Origin: Diplonema japonicum
Lineage: Eukaryota > Euglenozoa > Diplonemea > Diplonemida > Diplonemidae
DNA length: 64,000 nt
Direction: 5' to 3'
NCBI GenBank assembly: GCA_964019335.1
Contig: OZ025669.1
Coordinates: 124,001-188,000, forward strand
Part shown: in pieces, positions 31,032-42,069 of the stretch
Layout: the number at the start of each line of letters is the position of its first letter
Position numbering within the stretch: the stretch's first letter is position 1
Program-made: the position numbers and the translations under genes
Notes under the pieces: model-generated
The model's input: the letters and a program-made list of their open reading frames with translations, nothing else
Database searches by the model: none
Told to the model about the DNA's origin: nothing

Positions 31032-32580
31032 CTAAAAAACACTGAGATCATTCGCAATAGCCTCATCGATGCACCTCAGGAGGTCTTCCGTAAGCTCACT
31101 GCAATTTTCTTTTTCTTTTTATATCAGCATACCCATTGGAAGGCTCAAGGACCTCAAAGTCAGGAACCACTGCAGGCTCGGGGACAATGTCCAAGAGCGA
31201 AGCAGGGGAGTCAGAGAGCCCAGGGGTGAGAGTCCCTGAAGAGCTGGTGTTGAGGTTTAGCTGGAATGTATCGACAATGGACTGTACCTCCTCTGAAGAG
31301 AAGGACAGCGACTGGGTTCTCTTCTGGTGTGTCTCGGGGCTCAGGTGCACGTTGATGTCGTCAACAGAAGGGGTGCTGCTGCTGTCCTGCAGCACCTCGC
31401 TCCTCTCCCACAGCTGCTGGTGGCTGATGACACCTGAGAGCGGGGTCCTCCCACGGTAGTACTTCTTGTCGTGCACCTCATCCCACTTCAGAAGCGCGTT
31501 GTGGCAGTGCGCCAGCTGCGACTTGATCCTGAACATCCTCGTGCAGTCCCCAGCAAGGTTGCTCGCATGGTCGCAGGGGTCCATCACACACAGCGCGTCC
31601 GCCGTGTTCTTCTTCGGCACCACCCTAGCGTGCGCTACCTCAATCGCGTACCGCTGGCTGTCGAACTGCATCCCAAAGTAGTGGCAGAACGCCACAAGGA
31701 GCTCCCCACCACTGTAGTGCAGCGTGTTCTTCGCGACGAAGCCAAGCATGGCAAGCAGGGCGTAGGCAGACAGTCCACCCTTCGACACCTCAAGGTTCCC
31801 TGTTTGAGTCATAATCTGCCTGAGGATGGAGTACACCTCACGCATGTAAGGCGCAAGGGAGAGCCATTTCTTGCAGCAAGCCACGGAGGCCTTAGCGGTC
31901 TGGGACCCCTTGCCCTTGTGGAGGGAGATGTTGGCGAGGACACCGTCGGCGGACTCGATCTGCGTGAAGGCAGAGCTGCCGACGCACATGAGGGACCTGA
32001 TGGAGCCCACTGCCTGGAAGGCCTCCTTGACCTGCTTGGAGGTAAGGTCCCCGCAGTTGTCAATCATAATGTCGACTGCAGAGGTGGAGGCACTGGTGCC
32101 GATGGCGAAGGAGCCGTACACCATGCACTGCGCGTTGGCCCAGCGTAAAGTGGCCAGAAGATCGACAGCCTCACACAGGGTGTGCCTCTTCTTGATCTCG
32201 TCATCAGTGAGGGAGATGAAGGCATGGAAGGCAGCAGCCTCGTCGCACAGCCTCACGACGCTCTTGTCGATGCCCTTGGCGTACCACGGAGTCGACACGA
32301 TCACCTTCTCTGCCGAGGCAGGAAGGTCATTAGCCTTCACACACGTCGCAGGCTTCGTCCTCTGCATCGACTCCTTCTTCACGTACCTGCTTAGCGGGGT
32401 GTTCGCCGTCGGCGGCGGCATCGCCATCTTCTGCTTCGGCCCCACTGCACCAAATGGCGCAGCATTCGGGTTCAGCTTCTGCTTCCTCGCCTCATCAATG
32501 AGGTTGTCAACATCGCTCCCGAAACAGCCCATGTTGGGCTTGAACTCCTCGGCCTTGGGGTTGAGACGTGCGTTCTGCAT
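31032..32580 (-). CDS. PAM2-containing inactive TRF4/PAPD5-like poly(A) polymerase
   Basis: The 504-residue product is read through a 34-nt intron (31099-31132) that replaces a short basic ending with ELTEDLLRCIDEAIANDL. Residues 6-15 (LNPKAEEFKP) match the PAM2 motif that binds the MLLE domain of poly(A)-binding protein; LNPNAAPF at 36-43 is a weaker second copy. A non-canonical poly(A) polymerase fold follows: GS at 156-157, SAVD at 167-170, ANIS at 216-219, then the central helical domain (MREVYSILRQIM, LSAYALLAMLGFV, FCHYFGMQFD) and VMDPCDHASNLA. The first Asp of the DxD pair is Ala168 and the third carboxylate is Asn217, so two of three metal ligands are gone. A PABP-bound non-catalytic regulator of mRNA tails or translation is the likely role. 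Confidence 0.85.
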
Positions 32581-32695
32581 GTTGTGTAAAGGGGAAAGTA
32601 AGCGGGTAGTTACCTGTTATGATTGTGAAAGGGTGTAAACGTAAACGAAATGGGTGAAGAACCGTTAGGCACGAAGGGTCGGAAGACCTTTCTAT

Positions 32696-35269
32696 TTACA
32701 CGTCCAGCTCGTCGTCAGCAAGTATGGGAGAGAGGTGCAGGGACGTGAGGGCAGTGCGCAGGGCAGCCGAGAGCTCATCGAGGGAAGAGTACTCCGGGAG
32801 GGAGAGCTGGTAGAAACAGGTATGGGAGTAGAAGCGGTTTGGTGATCTGAAGACTGATATCTTATTCGGTATGCCGCCATATGGTATGGTGCTGGTTCCT
32901 GTGCAGAGGCGCAGGAAGTCACGAAGGTCAGAAAAGGGCAGCTCCCTCAGAAGCGTGCAGAGGTAGTACGGTGTCGAATCGCCTTTCTCCCAGTTCCTGA
33001 ACTCTATGTTGGCCACCACCGCCTCCCCGCTCACAACCTCCTCCCCGCACACCAATGTCATGACCTCGCAAGCCCCCAGCATCCCGATCAACGTGCCCAT
33101 CGTCACCTCTTCTACACTGAAGCCCTTCTTCACCTCCTCCAGCTGCTCCTTAATGTCACCCACAAGTTTCTTCTTGCACGTCATCCTAACGTACTCTCCT
33201 GCCTTCTCGCAAGTGTCCACGGGGCTCCCGTCAGGGAAACACAAACACAGAGACTCCAGGTACTCTCGGCTCTTGCTCTTGTTCACCATCTCCTTCAAAG
33301 AGTTATAAAGGACGCCGTCGTAGTGCCGCATCTCTCGCAGCCAGTCGAGGGGCGATGTGGGGTACGAATGGTCGGGGATGAGGTATTTGAAGAAGATGGG
33401 TGGGAAGGAGAAATGCAGACAGCGGCCGTCGATGAGGCACTTGAGGACAAGGCGGCCAAGGGCGTGCATGTCCTTCGCGCTGTTGGAAGGTGAGGGAAGG
33501 TAGCACTGCGTGGCTTCCGCAGACGTGGAACTACTGCAAGAAGGGAGCAAGGACTTAAGGTATTCCGTGCACAGTTCATTGGCCACCCCGCCCAAGTCCA
33601 CTGCAGGCTCGCCTGCAAACGTTACGTTCATGGGGCTCACGAGGTCGCTGCCACACAAGCTGTTAAACATCTCCGCACACGCCTCTCGTACGTCGTGCCT
33701 CTCTATCACCACGAAGTACTCTACCCTGTCGCGTGTTAACTCCTTCAAGTAACCCCGCAACAAAGCTATTTTGTTGTTCTTATTTACGATCATGTTCCGC
33801 TCCCTGAGCCAGTTCCCTAAGTCCCGCCACACCTCGCTTTTTCCCAACACATCAAGTGCCCTGGGCGCCTCAGGCTCACCATGCTTGATTTCATTTATAA
33901 TTGGCAGCAGCAAGTACCGCGAGGCGGCGGCCTGCTCCTCATCGTTGGGCACCTTCCGCAGGATAAACCGCGCTACATCACCAACAACACTTACATCTTC
34001 ATGCTTAGGCCGCTTGCCGGTGTTGTCCCAAGCCTCAGGTGACCCGATCACCACTTTGCCAGAAGACACGAACAGATTTTCAGGTCGCAGAGCATTGCCA
34101 AAGGTTAGGCCCTCACCGGCTGCCTCGATTGAATGAAGCAGCCGCCTCACCATGCCCACCACCACCCGCGGGTCGATAAAACCCTTTTCCACCTCTTGCA
34201 GAAGCGTCCCGTTGTGATGTTCGTAGCAGAAGTACACATCGCAGTCCTGCACTATTGCTACTCTTTTCAATTTCATGACTGAAGGCATGTTCAGGGATGC
34301 TGCCTGCAGTACTTTCTTAACAAGATCGGCGGTGGCTGCGTCATGTTTCTGGTATTTCTTCACTAAGTACATGCACCCTTTCGTGCCCCACCTCGCGCTG
34401 AAATAGCCGTCACCCACCTCACCATGGGGGACTAAAGGCGACACGCTGCACACCGTGGTTGGCACGTTGTGCAAAGACAGCTCCCTGCACCACATGGGGG
34501 TCACCACGTGACTCATGGACGACTTGAGCTGAAAGCCTGCTGTCCTGGGCCGTGCAAGAGGTGCTGGTGCCATGCTTGCCGGTGGGTGTACAGGGTGAAT
34601 GGATGGCGCTGCACAGGTTGAAGAGTTTGTTGCATTTTCCACGTGAGGGACAACAGGCCCAGGCGGTATTTCATATGAAGCCTTGAGCCCACCACTCAGA
34701 GGGGGCCGAATGGCAGTCCTGGGCCGCAGGCTTGTCGAGTGGGCGGACCCGTACCTGGATTGTGCTGTTGAGAAGGTGAAAAGGCTGTCGAGTAGGGTAT
34801 TTGTAGGCACTGTTGAGGGCGACAGGGTGCCTTCTTCAATACTCTTTCTGAGAGAGGCCGAGAAGGGGAACGTAACCTGTTTCTGCCGCAGCCACATTAG
34901 AGCTTCCTCCATGTTACCGTTCATCACAAGAGCGACGGCTATGTTGTGCATGAGGTGCCCCTTCACGGTGTCGTCCTCGTCGGTGCTTCGGAGCGCTTTG
35001 GCGTATATTTTCGATGCTTTCAAATACTGTGAGTCGCACACTAAAAGGTTCCCACAACTACCATGTATCACCAGCTTAAGCCTGCCCCCTTCGCTGTCAC
35101 GTCCCTCGCAAGCATCGACCAGTGATAGGAATGCCTTCAGAGCATCAGCAGGCCTGCCCTCTGCTAGCGACTGCTGTGCCATCTTCACACCGCCCCATAG
35201 CGAAACTGATCTATTTCGCACCCGCTGCTCGTACATCCTGAAGGCACTCGATCTTCTGGCATCATGCAT
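32696..35269 (-). CDS. TPR-pseudokinase-HECT E3 ubiquitin ligase
   Basis: An 857-residue ubiquitin ligase of unusual build. The first 150 residues contain TPR-like helical pairs (AEGRPADALKAFLSLV, QYLKASKIYAKAL, MEEALMWLRQKQ). A central kinase-like domain keeps the N-lobe Lys (YLVKKYQ) but has GNALRPEN where active kinases have HRDLKPEN, and IGSPE in place of DFG, so the catalytic and Mg-binding Asp are lost. The C-terminal third is a HECT domain (VEYFVVIERHDV, GEPAVDLGGVANEL, LREMRHYDGVLYNSL, IPYGG) with catalytic Cys818 in SHTCFYQLSLPEYSS and a normal-length tail, so ligase activity is expected. The ATG at 35269 follows a CGACAG acceptor-like site, 77 nt after the stop of the upstream gene. 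Confidence 0.88.
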   Translation of the reverse strand: MHDARRSSAFRMYEQRVRNRSVSLWGGVKMAQQSLAEGRPADALKAFLSLVDACEGRDSEGGRLKLVIHGSCGNLLVCDSQYLKASKIYAKALRSTDEDDTVKGHLMHNIAVALVMNGNMEEALMWLRQKQVTFPFSASLRKSIEEGTLSPSTVPTNTLLDSLFTFSTAQSRYGSAHSTSLRPRTAIRPPLSGGLKASYEIPPGPVVPHVENATNSSTCAAPSIHPVHPPASMAPAPLARPRTAGFQLKSSMSHVVTPMWCRELSLHNVPTTVCSVSPLVPHGEVGDGYFSARWGTKGCMYLVKKYQKHDAATADLVKKVLQAASLNMPSVMKLKRVAIVQDCDVYFCYEHHNGTLLQEVEKGFIDPRVVVGMVRRLLHSIEAAGEGLTFGNALRPENLFVSSGKVVIGSPEAWDNTGKRPKHEDVSVVGDVARFILRKVPNDEEQAAASRYLLLPIINEIKHGEPEAPRALDVLGKSEVWRDLGNWLRERNMIVNKNNKIALLRGYLKELTRDRVEYFVVIERHDVREACAEMFNSLCGSDLVSPMNVTFAGEPAVDLGGVANELCTEYLKSLLPSCSSSTSAEATQCYLPSPSNSAKDMHALGRLVLKCLIDGRCLHFSFPPIFFKYLIPDHSYPTSPLDWLREMRHYDGVLYNSLKEMVNKSKSREYLESLCLCFPDGSPVDTCEKAGEYVRMTCKKKLVGDIKEQLEEVKKGFSVEEVTMGTLIGMLGACEVMTLVCGEEVVSGEAVVANIEFRNWEKGDSTPYYLCTLLRELPFSDLRDFLRLCTGTSTIPYGGIPNKISVFRSPNRFYSHTCFYQLSLPEYSSLDELSAALRTALTSLHLSPILADDELDV

Positions 35270-35346
35270 CCGACCAACCTGTCGTGTAGTAACATGCGCA
35301 CAGTGTGTAATAACAAGAATATACAACTAAGGAAAGTACACAAAAT

Positions 35347-38157
35347 CTAAAGTAGTTCCGCTTCGGTAGCCTCTTCTTGGAGCTGCTCCTGGTGGCGTAA
35401 TTCGTTGTATTGCTTCATGAGTTCTTGTTTCTCTGTGTGAGCTTGCACCAGCAGTGTGTTGGCATACCGGACAGCTGTATTGTCTCCTCCTCACGGATAG
35501 CCTCGCGCCGCTGCTGCGTTTTTCTTAGGAAGCCGTTCATGTTGTCCTCCAGGCTTTGGATGTTGCCGTTGATGCGCAGCGTCTCCGTCTGTATTGTGTT
35601 GATGTTTCTTTCGGTGTTTTCATACCCTGATGACCTCTGGTAGCATGGTGCTCTGGGCCACTGTTTGTTCCTGCTGTGTCAATAATGTCCAGGCTGCGTC
35701 CCTCTTCGCACGCATCTGCGCCTCTTTATTATCGATCTGCAGCACTTCGTCCTGCAGCGACATCATGTAAGCATCTATTTCTTGCATCCTCTCATCGATA
35801 GCGGCCCTTTTATTCGCCAGTTCAGTGTCCGGCTGAAACGGAGTGTTCGGCATGACGCCAGCTTGGTTCATCAACAGCTGCTGTTCGTAAGCCCATCTTT
35901 TCTTGTTCTCCTCTTCTGCAGCCTTTGCCCGTATCTGCTCCACCTCATGCCTGTACCCTCGAACGCTGGCGTCTCTCTCCGTGCGGAGCATCTCCAGCTC
36001 AGCAGCAAATGCATCACAACCCTCTTTAGTCTCGCGTTCTATCCTAAAGCAGGATGCCTGCAGCCCTCTTAGCTTTTCTTCTTTCTTGTTGAGTACATTC
36101 AAGGCGCTTGCCAGCTTTTGATCATATATCCTCCGGAGCTCCTTCATGCTGAAGATGGACTTCCGCACCACGTCCACCATGTCGTCGACCTCCTCGCTCT
36201 TCCTCTCCAAGTGCCACCGCAGTGTCCCACTGGTGCATGCTTCGTTCTCGAGCTCATCCATCTTCGCAATCGCAACGTGCAGTTGGTCACATGTTTCCGT
36301 CAGTTCGTTAGCGGTGCTCACTGCCGCCTCGTCTCCCTCGTTCCCAGTAGCACAACTAGACGATTCCAGCACCTGCTCGTTGGCCTTGATGTGTGACGCT
36401 AACGCATTGCTGTGTTTTTGCGCCAGCGTCTCTTGCAGCTCTGCAAGGTCGCTGCACTCAGCCTCAATGGCCTCCAGCTCAAGCATCAGCAGTTTGCTAT
36501 CGTCTTTCTTGGTTTCTTGCTTCGACTCGATCATGGCCTCCAGAGACTGAGCCTCCATTTCCAAAGCGGCTATCTCCTTCTGCGTGTTCGCAACATACGC
36601 ACGCTCCACCTTAGTGTACTGTGCCTTTTCTGTTCCCAATTGCGTCACACGGTCCTCCTTCATCTTAGCCGCATTGTGAGCTCGGGTAACAAGTTCTTGC
36701 ATGTTGGCAGTGATGGTTTTGACCTGTTCCTTCGAGTCTTGCTGCACGGTACGCGATGCTGCAATCTGCTGCTTCAAAGAAGATTCTTTCTGCAAGGCCT
36801 CATCAAGCTCGACCTGCAGCTCCTCCAGATCCTTCTCAGCCTGGCACACACCTTCCTCCGCTTCGTCCGCTTCCTTCATCAAGTCGACTAGTGCCTGGTG
36901 CGCGACATTAGCCAGTTGCGGTGCCCTGTCTCCTGTGTTGTCATCGTCAATGTCGAACAGCCTGCAGATGGCCCGTCTGTCCTCAATGTAGGCTTCTGTA
37001 ATTTCTTTGTATGAATTCAGCTTCGCTTGATTCTCGTCTATCTCCCTGTTCAGTTTCTGGATGTTGTAGCCGAGCTGTGATATCTCCTCCACCAGGTCAT
37101 GAGCATCCTCTTTCACGTGTCGCGTGGGACGCAGTGAAGATGCCACAGGGCTGATCCCGCTCTCGGATTGTTTATGTGCAGGACTCGATGGTGACCTTGG
37201 TGTCGACACCCCGTATTGGGTGCCACCCTGTGTGCTCACCAGAATGTCGATCTCCTCTGGATATGACGAGCCAGAATGAGAACACGAGCGCTCCCTCATG
37301 GAGTTCCTCCGCACTGAGCCCGTGGTGATGAACATCGACGTTGTGACCCATGAGCCCATGCGGTTGAACTGCCAGCCACCATGCTCGTTCATGCTCGTGG
37401 GCAGCAACACGCCGTTGTGACTGCAAGCACTCTTCATGACCGCTCTGTGAAAGGTAACCGGAGCGCTGCTGATCACCCAGTGGTTGTTCAGAGAACAGAT
37501 GGTGTATCCCGAGCTAGACGTCCACTGCGGCATGCCCTCCGTGTAGCTAGGCAGAAGTGTGTAGCTACCATGCAGGTGATCGACACCTGCTTTTACGAAA
37601 AGCTCTGTAGGGGCGGCTATCGGTCTTGATGCTCTGGGGTCCTTAGACACATAGTTGAGGGGGATAACCCGGATCTGAGCTGGGCTACCTACATTGCTCA
37701 GGTTTAGAGACGATCTTATGCTCCGGCTGCTAGTGACGTTGAGCTCAGAGGAGGTGATACCCTTGTAGAGGCGCTGGAGGATGGTGATGAGGTGAGCTTG
37801 ATCAGCAGGCTTGATGAGCATGTCCGTCGTACGTGTGGACTGGTCGACCTTGATTCCAACCCACCCATCGCTAGTTGTGACTAAACCTGTCAGGTTGCAC
37901 ACAAGCACTACTTTGTCGAAGGTGGATCTCGGGTCGCACAGGTAGATCACCGTTGTGCCAACGATGAGCACCTTCTTGGAGACGAAGACCATTTGAGCTT
38001 GCTGCACAAACTCAAAAAAATGGATCGCAGCATACTTGTCCCCCTGCACAAACATCTCCCCAAAGGGCTCAACCATCTTTTTGTCCAGCGTCGTGTAGTC
38101 GATGTACTCCACCCCATTCACGGGGTCCACCCCTGTCAGTCCCGTTTCTGTGTTCAT
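35347..38157 (-). CDS. TH1/PH-like domain protein with long coiled coil (paralogue A)
   Basis: The 912-residue protein is read through two introns (35433-35467, 35 nt; 35589-35625, 37 nt) that extend the coiled coil to EEATEAELL. Residues about 20-145 form a domain resembling the myosin-I TH1 / PH-like fold: VSKKVLIVGTTVIYLCDP, VVLVCNLTGLVTTSDGWVGIKVD, then a helix (LITILQRLYKGI). A second conserved block reads VLLPTSMNEHGGWQFNR. From about 380 to the end it is heptad-rich coiled coil (EAE, QLH and EKDLEEL patterns). TH1 and PH folds bind acidic lipids, so a membrane-cytoskeleton linker is plausible. It is followed upstream by a paralogue sharing the N-terminal domain. Confidence 0.8.
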
Positions 38158-38434
38158 TTCAATGCCTTTTAGAGCACTCCCACTCGTTCATGGCTGGGGC
38201 TTGTCCTGTGATGATGCATGTGTCCAAAAGCAGGCCGTTGAAAAGAAGAAAACTAGCTAAACATGGTTACAAGGATATAAAGGAAAGCAGGAAAATGAAA
38301 AAAGACGTATCGCAACACTTGGCACGCACTTGTAACGAGCCTGCACTTGGCAAGGCCATGTCAATGGCACCCAGTGCGGGTACACAACTGCAAGACGTTA
38401 ACACATCTTGCGAGATACAGGACTACGTGATGAG

Positions 38435-40120
38435 TTAGCGAAGCGAATCAGGATCCCGATCGGGGACATGGTGCCATGTCCCTGCCATGGGCGTGGTGGG
38501 GAGGAAGACGGTTTCCGTAAAAGCAGGGCGCTGAAAAGGGTAGCAGGCAGGCATCGTGCTGCCCACCATTCGTGTCGACGGCACATGCGGGGCTTCAACA
38601 AGCTCAGAACAAATCCGCACAAGATACTGCTCAGCTGGCACCTCAGCTGCTGTTTCGCTTGCCTGATCCTTCCGGCCGACAGCCTCCTCGTAAGCTGTTT
38701 GCACTGCCGCCTCGACCGTTCCCGTGCACAGCGTAGCTACACTCTTAACCGCGATGCTGCTTGTTTCTAGTATATGTTCCGGCAACGAACTTTTCTCGGG
38801 CTTGGACTCGGGTTTGGGCTCGGACTCGGACTCGGACTCAGCTTGCGGCACCGCCCCAGTGTGTACGTGTACTTCTTCTCCCTCTCCGCTCGATGTGTCC
38901 CCCAAGCCCATGCCCCTGCGGAAGAGCTGCACCATTCTAGGTGATGGCGAGACACGTAAGATGGGTGCAAGGGTAGAAGACGCTGCTGGCAGAGGCAGTG
39001 ACTGCGGTATGTGGTGCGTAGGAGGCGTAGGTATGAACTCTTCACCCCCATCCACGGCTGCAACCTCCGCGCTGCTAGCTCCGTCCGTCATCTCGTCCAC
39101 CTCGCTCTCTTCTTCAAAGACTTCGTGTGCTAGGTAGTCGTACGTTGCGCTCCCCGACACATGGTGCCGCGTCGCCCTGTCCTCCCCGAACATGCGGAGG
39201 TAGTCGTTCCCCTCCTGCACACGCTGTGCGAGGAGCGCAAGCTGTTCGTCTTTTCCACACGACACATCAGATGCAGTAGAGATGGACATGCCGACAGTGC
39301 TGGACACTGACGACACATCAGTCATCTCCTCCTCCTCCTCCTCTTCTTCCTCCTCCTTTGCAGAGGTCCCTTCCGATGAAAACTCTGAGAACAACAGTGT
39401 ATCCTCCTCCTCCTCCTCGCTGTCCGGAATATTGCACAACATCATGCCCCACATACCAGGGGTGCTGACAAGGAGCAGGAAGGTGGTGTACCCAAGCCAA
39501 GCAGTGGTGTGGTCCGGAGAAGGGGCGTAGATATAAGGAACGGATGGAGTGAGCGGCGGGCTGTCAGGCTCGGGATTCTTATCTTCTTCCTCCTCCTCCT
39601 CTTCTTCTTCTTCCTCTTCCCCATCGTCAAAGCATGCTGAGGCATCTTTTGAAGCATCGAGGGTTAAATCGCTTCTGATGTTGCTGTCTGTGCCTGCCTT
39701 GAGGACGTTGCTCGTGATGTGTGAGTAGATGGAGGTGATGATGGTGACGAGCTCGACGACGTCAGGCGGCTTGACAAGGATGTCAGGGGGCTTTGCTATC
39801 TTGATTCCCACCCACCCACCGTTGGCCTTGCTCAGCCCCACCTTCACCACATCTGTTATTTTGACGACACGTGTCAGCGTGGCGTCTGGGTTGGCCACAC
39901 ACAGTGAGGTGGGGCCTATCAAGATCACTTTTCTCTTCGGGAAGAAGGCATTTGCCCTTCTCTCCTGCACATTTTTAAGGTAGTACAATGCCGGCTTCCC
40001 AGCCTTTCCATGAAAATACCGTTTCTCAAAAGGACCATACAACTCTTTATCCAAATGCTTCTCGTTAATAAATGGAGGCAGCCCGAGACCAGACTCCTCT
40101 TTGGGCCTTTGTCTCAGCAT
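38435..40120 (-). CDS. TH1/PH-like domain protein with acidic low-complexity body (paralogue B)
   Basis: The 561-residue protein begins with the same domain as its neighbour: KRYFHGKAGKPALYYLKN, FPKRKVILIGPTSLCVANP, VVKITDVVKVGLSKANGGWVGIKI, then VELVTIITSIYSHI. The shared GGWVGIK and IxSxL tracts show recent common ancestry. The rest differs: glutamate runs of 10 to 14 residues, many Ser/Thr, a SESESEPKPESKPEK repeat and an AEQYLVRICSELVEAP segment. The C-terminal VFLPTTPMAGTWHHV echoes VLLPTSMNEHGGWQF in the neighbour. The coiled coil is absent. The acidic runs are encoded by GAG/GAA tracts. Function unknown; lipid or cortical association is inferred only from the fold. Confidence 0.78.
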   Translation of the reverse strand: MLRQRPKEESGLGLPPFINEKHLDKELYGPFEKRYFHGKAGKPALYYLKNVQERRANAFFPKRKVILIGPTSLCVANPDATLTRVVKITDVVKVGLSKANGGWVGIKIAKPPDILVKPPDVVELVTIITSIYSHITSNVLKAGTDSNIRSDLTLDASKDASACFDDGEEEEEEEEEEEEDKNPEPDSPPLTPSVPYIYAPSPDHTTAWLGYTTFLLLVSTPGMWGMMLCNIPDSEEEEEDTLLFSEFSSEGTSAKEEEEEEEEEEMTDVSSVSSTVGMSISTASDVSCGKDEQLALLAQRVQEGNDYLRMFGEDRATRHHVSGSATYDYLAHEVFEEESEVDEMTDGASSAEVAAVDGGEEFIPTPPTHHIPQSLPLPAASSTLAPILRVSPSPRMVQLFRRGMGLGDTSSGEGEEVHVHTGAVPQAESESESEPKPESKPEKSSLPEHILETSSIAVKSVATLCTGTVEAAVQTAYEEAVGRKDQASETAAEVPAEQYLVRICSELVEAPHVPSTRMVGSTMPACYPFQRPAFTETVFLPTTPMAGTWHHVPDRDPDSLR

Positions 40121-42009
40121 CTGTCATTTTTTTCTTTTCCTGCACTGGTAGGGCGGGCCATATTAAGAACAACAATGAAGAAGAAAAAAAAAAACTTTAA
40201 AAGGAAAAAAAAAAAAGGGTGAGCAGGGTGGGTGGTAACTAATTTTCTTTTTTTTTTCTCGTTGATCTTCCGTTTCCTCTCAGTCCCCCCCCTTGTTTTC
40301 CCTGCAGTGGTGTTAACCGCTGGGCGATGGCGGGGGCGATAAGTCAGAAAGACGCCTTTTTCTTTTCTTTTTTTTAAAAGTATTTTCTATTTCTTTCTTC
40401 TTCTTCTTCTTTTTTGTTTCCCTGGCTCGTGCTTCTTTAATAAATGACTGCGATTTATAATCGCGAAAAAAAAAAAGGGGGAAAAAAAAAGAAGAAGAAA
40501 CAGGCCAGGGGTCTTCATTTCCATTCCCTCTCTCACCCTTACTATGCTTCTGTTGATTACTCTTTCTTTTTTTTTCTCTCTCTCTCCTTAAAAATCATAT
40601 TGAAACATAATCCTTTGTATTCTGTTTCTTTTTTTTTCCCTAGTGGGTCAAAAAAAAGTGACCTGTGGGCCAGTGGCGGCATAAGGGTATGGGGAGAAGA
40701 ATAGTTAAAAAAAGAAAGTATGGGGGGGGGGGGGGGGTACAGGGGGGGTAAGGTGGTGCTTTTCTTTTCTCTACTCGGCATTATACTCTCTTTCAAAAGC
40801 ACGTTGCAATTCTCCGCTTTTTTTTTTTTTGCGAATTTCAGCAGGGAAAAAAAATGCTAATATTTTTATTTAGATTTCATTCATTTTCTTTTTTTTTTTG
40901 TTCCCCCTTTTTCTTTTAGGAAGGTGGGGGGGGGGGGGGGTGGCTGGAGTCTACTTTTTCTTCTTTTTTTCCCATCCCCCCAAAAAAAAAAGAAAAAAAA
41001 AAACGGAATACACAGAAAGGCCATACCATAAATATTTATAAAAATACAAAACAAAGAGGAAGAGGGAAAAAAAAAAAGTGATAAATTCAATAAAATCTGA
41101 GTTCGCTGTGGGAGGGGGTCTAGATTAAAAGGAAAAAGAAAAAGCAGTGCGTAGTGGGCGACAGGAAAACGACACCTCTCCACATGTGTGTAAAAAGGGG
41201 AACTGGCTGTTTTCCCCTTTTGTTCAGACGAGTCGATAACTCAGTCTTGCAAGAAGAAAAAAAAAAAAGAAAAAAAAAAGATGGACGGCAACCTTTGTTA
41301 AGCTACAACCAACCCAACCTTGAAGAAAATAGAAAAAAAAAACACAGAAGAATGAACGGAAAAAAAAGTAGCCGTTCTTCTCCCCTCCCCCGCACCTTTA
41401 GATGTTGACGGGAGCATTTGAAGAATTTAACCCCATAAAAGATCGCTTTTTTATTTTCCCCTTTTAAAAAAACACCCTAGAGCGTGTGAACGTGACGAAA
41501 AAAAAAAAAAAAAAAAAAGTCAATTAAAAAAATCTCTTGATAAAGTTAAAAGATACAGGCGCGCCTTTTGTCTCCTTCATTTCTCTTTCTCTTCTTTTTC
41601 TTGTCTCTTCTGTCGCCCTCGAAGCAGCCCGCACGTTTCCGTTCACCAAAAAGAAAAGGGGGGTGGGAGGGCTGCAGAGGGGGAAGGGGGGGATCCTGCT
41701 CATATCGAGCATGAGCAGTTCCTTCTTTTAGCCTCAAAAAAAAAAGATTTATATAAATATATACTAGTTAATCGCTTTCATTTTCTTTTTTGTTTGTGCA
41801 CAAAAAGCGGTATTTTACCTAATAAAATAGCTCATTACGCTGCCATCAACTAGTTTTTTTTTCTTTTTATTAAAGTCTCGACAACAATATATTAAAACAA
41901 AAAATGGGGGGGGGGGAAACAGAAGTGAAAAGCAAAGCCGAGAATATAACAGAAATAACAGAGAAGAATGAGGGAAAGGGGCAATGGAAGAAAGAAAGAA
42001 AGAAAAAAA

Positions 42010-42064
42010 ATATATGAGTTAAAGGAAGTCTTTGTGAGACGCCCCCTTGTTCTCATCTTCTACC
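42010..42064 (-). repeat. Stem-loop element copy R1
   Basis: On the minus strand: a purine-rich lead (GAGAACAAGGGGG), a 4-bp hairpin GTCT-CACAA-AGAC, then TTCCTTTAACTCAT and a T run. The hairpin-plus-CCTTTAWCTCAT arrangement recurs at R2 and R3. It starts 5 nt past the TAG of the mini-frame at 42070. Confidence 0.5.
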
Positions 42065-42069
42065 TGCAC

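Noticed and set aside
24939-31066. Many open frames in the desert on both strands
   Set aside because: Their products are mainly Lys, Phe or Gly runs from homopolymers and have no ordinary amino-acid composition.
38435-40120. Acidic runs of paralogue B as a possible noncoding GAG repeat
   Set aside because: The frame is open for 561 codons, starts with a conserved domain shared with its neighbour, and the Ser/Pro/Glu-rich parts have mixed codons.
41955-41990. ACAGAGAAGA resembling the U6 snRNA catalytic core
   Set aside because: The match stops after ten bases; no 5' stem-loop, no U4-pairing region and the context is A/G-rich low complexity.
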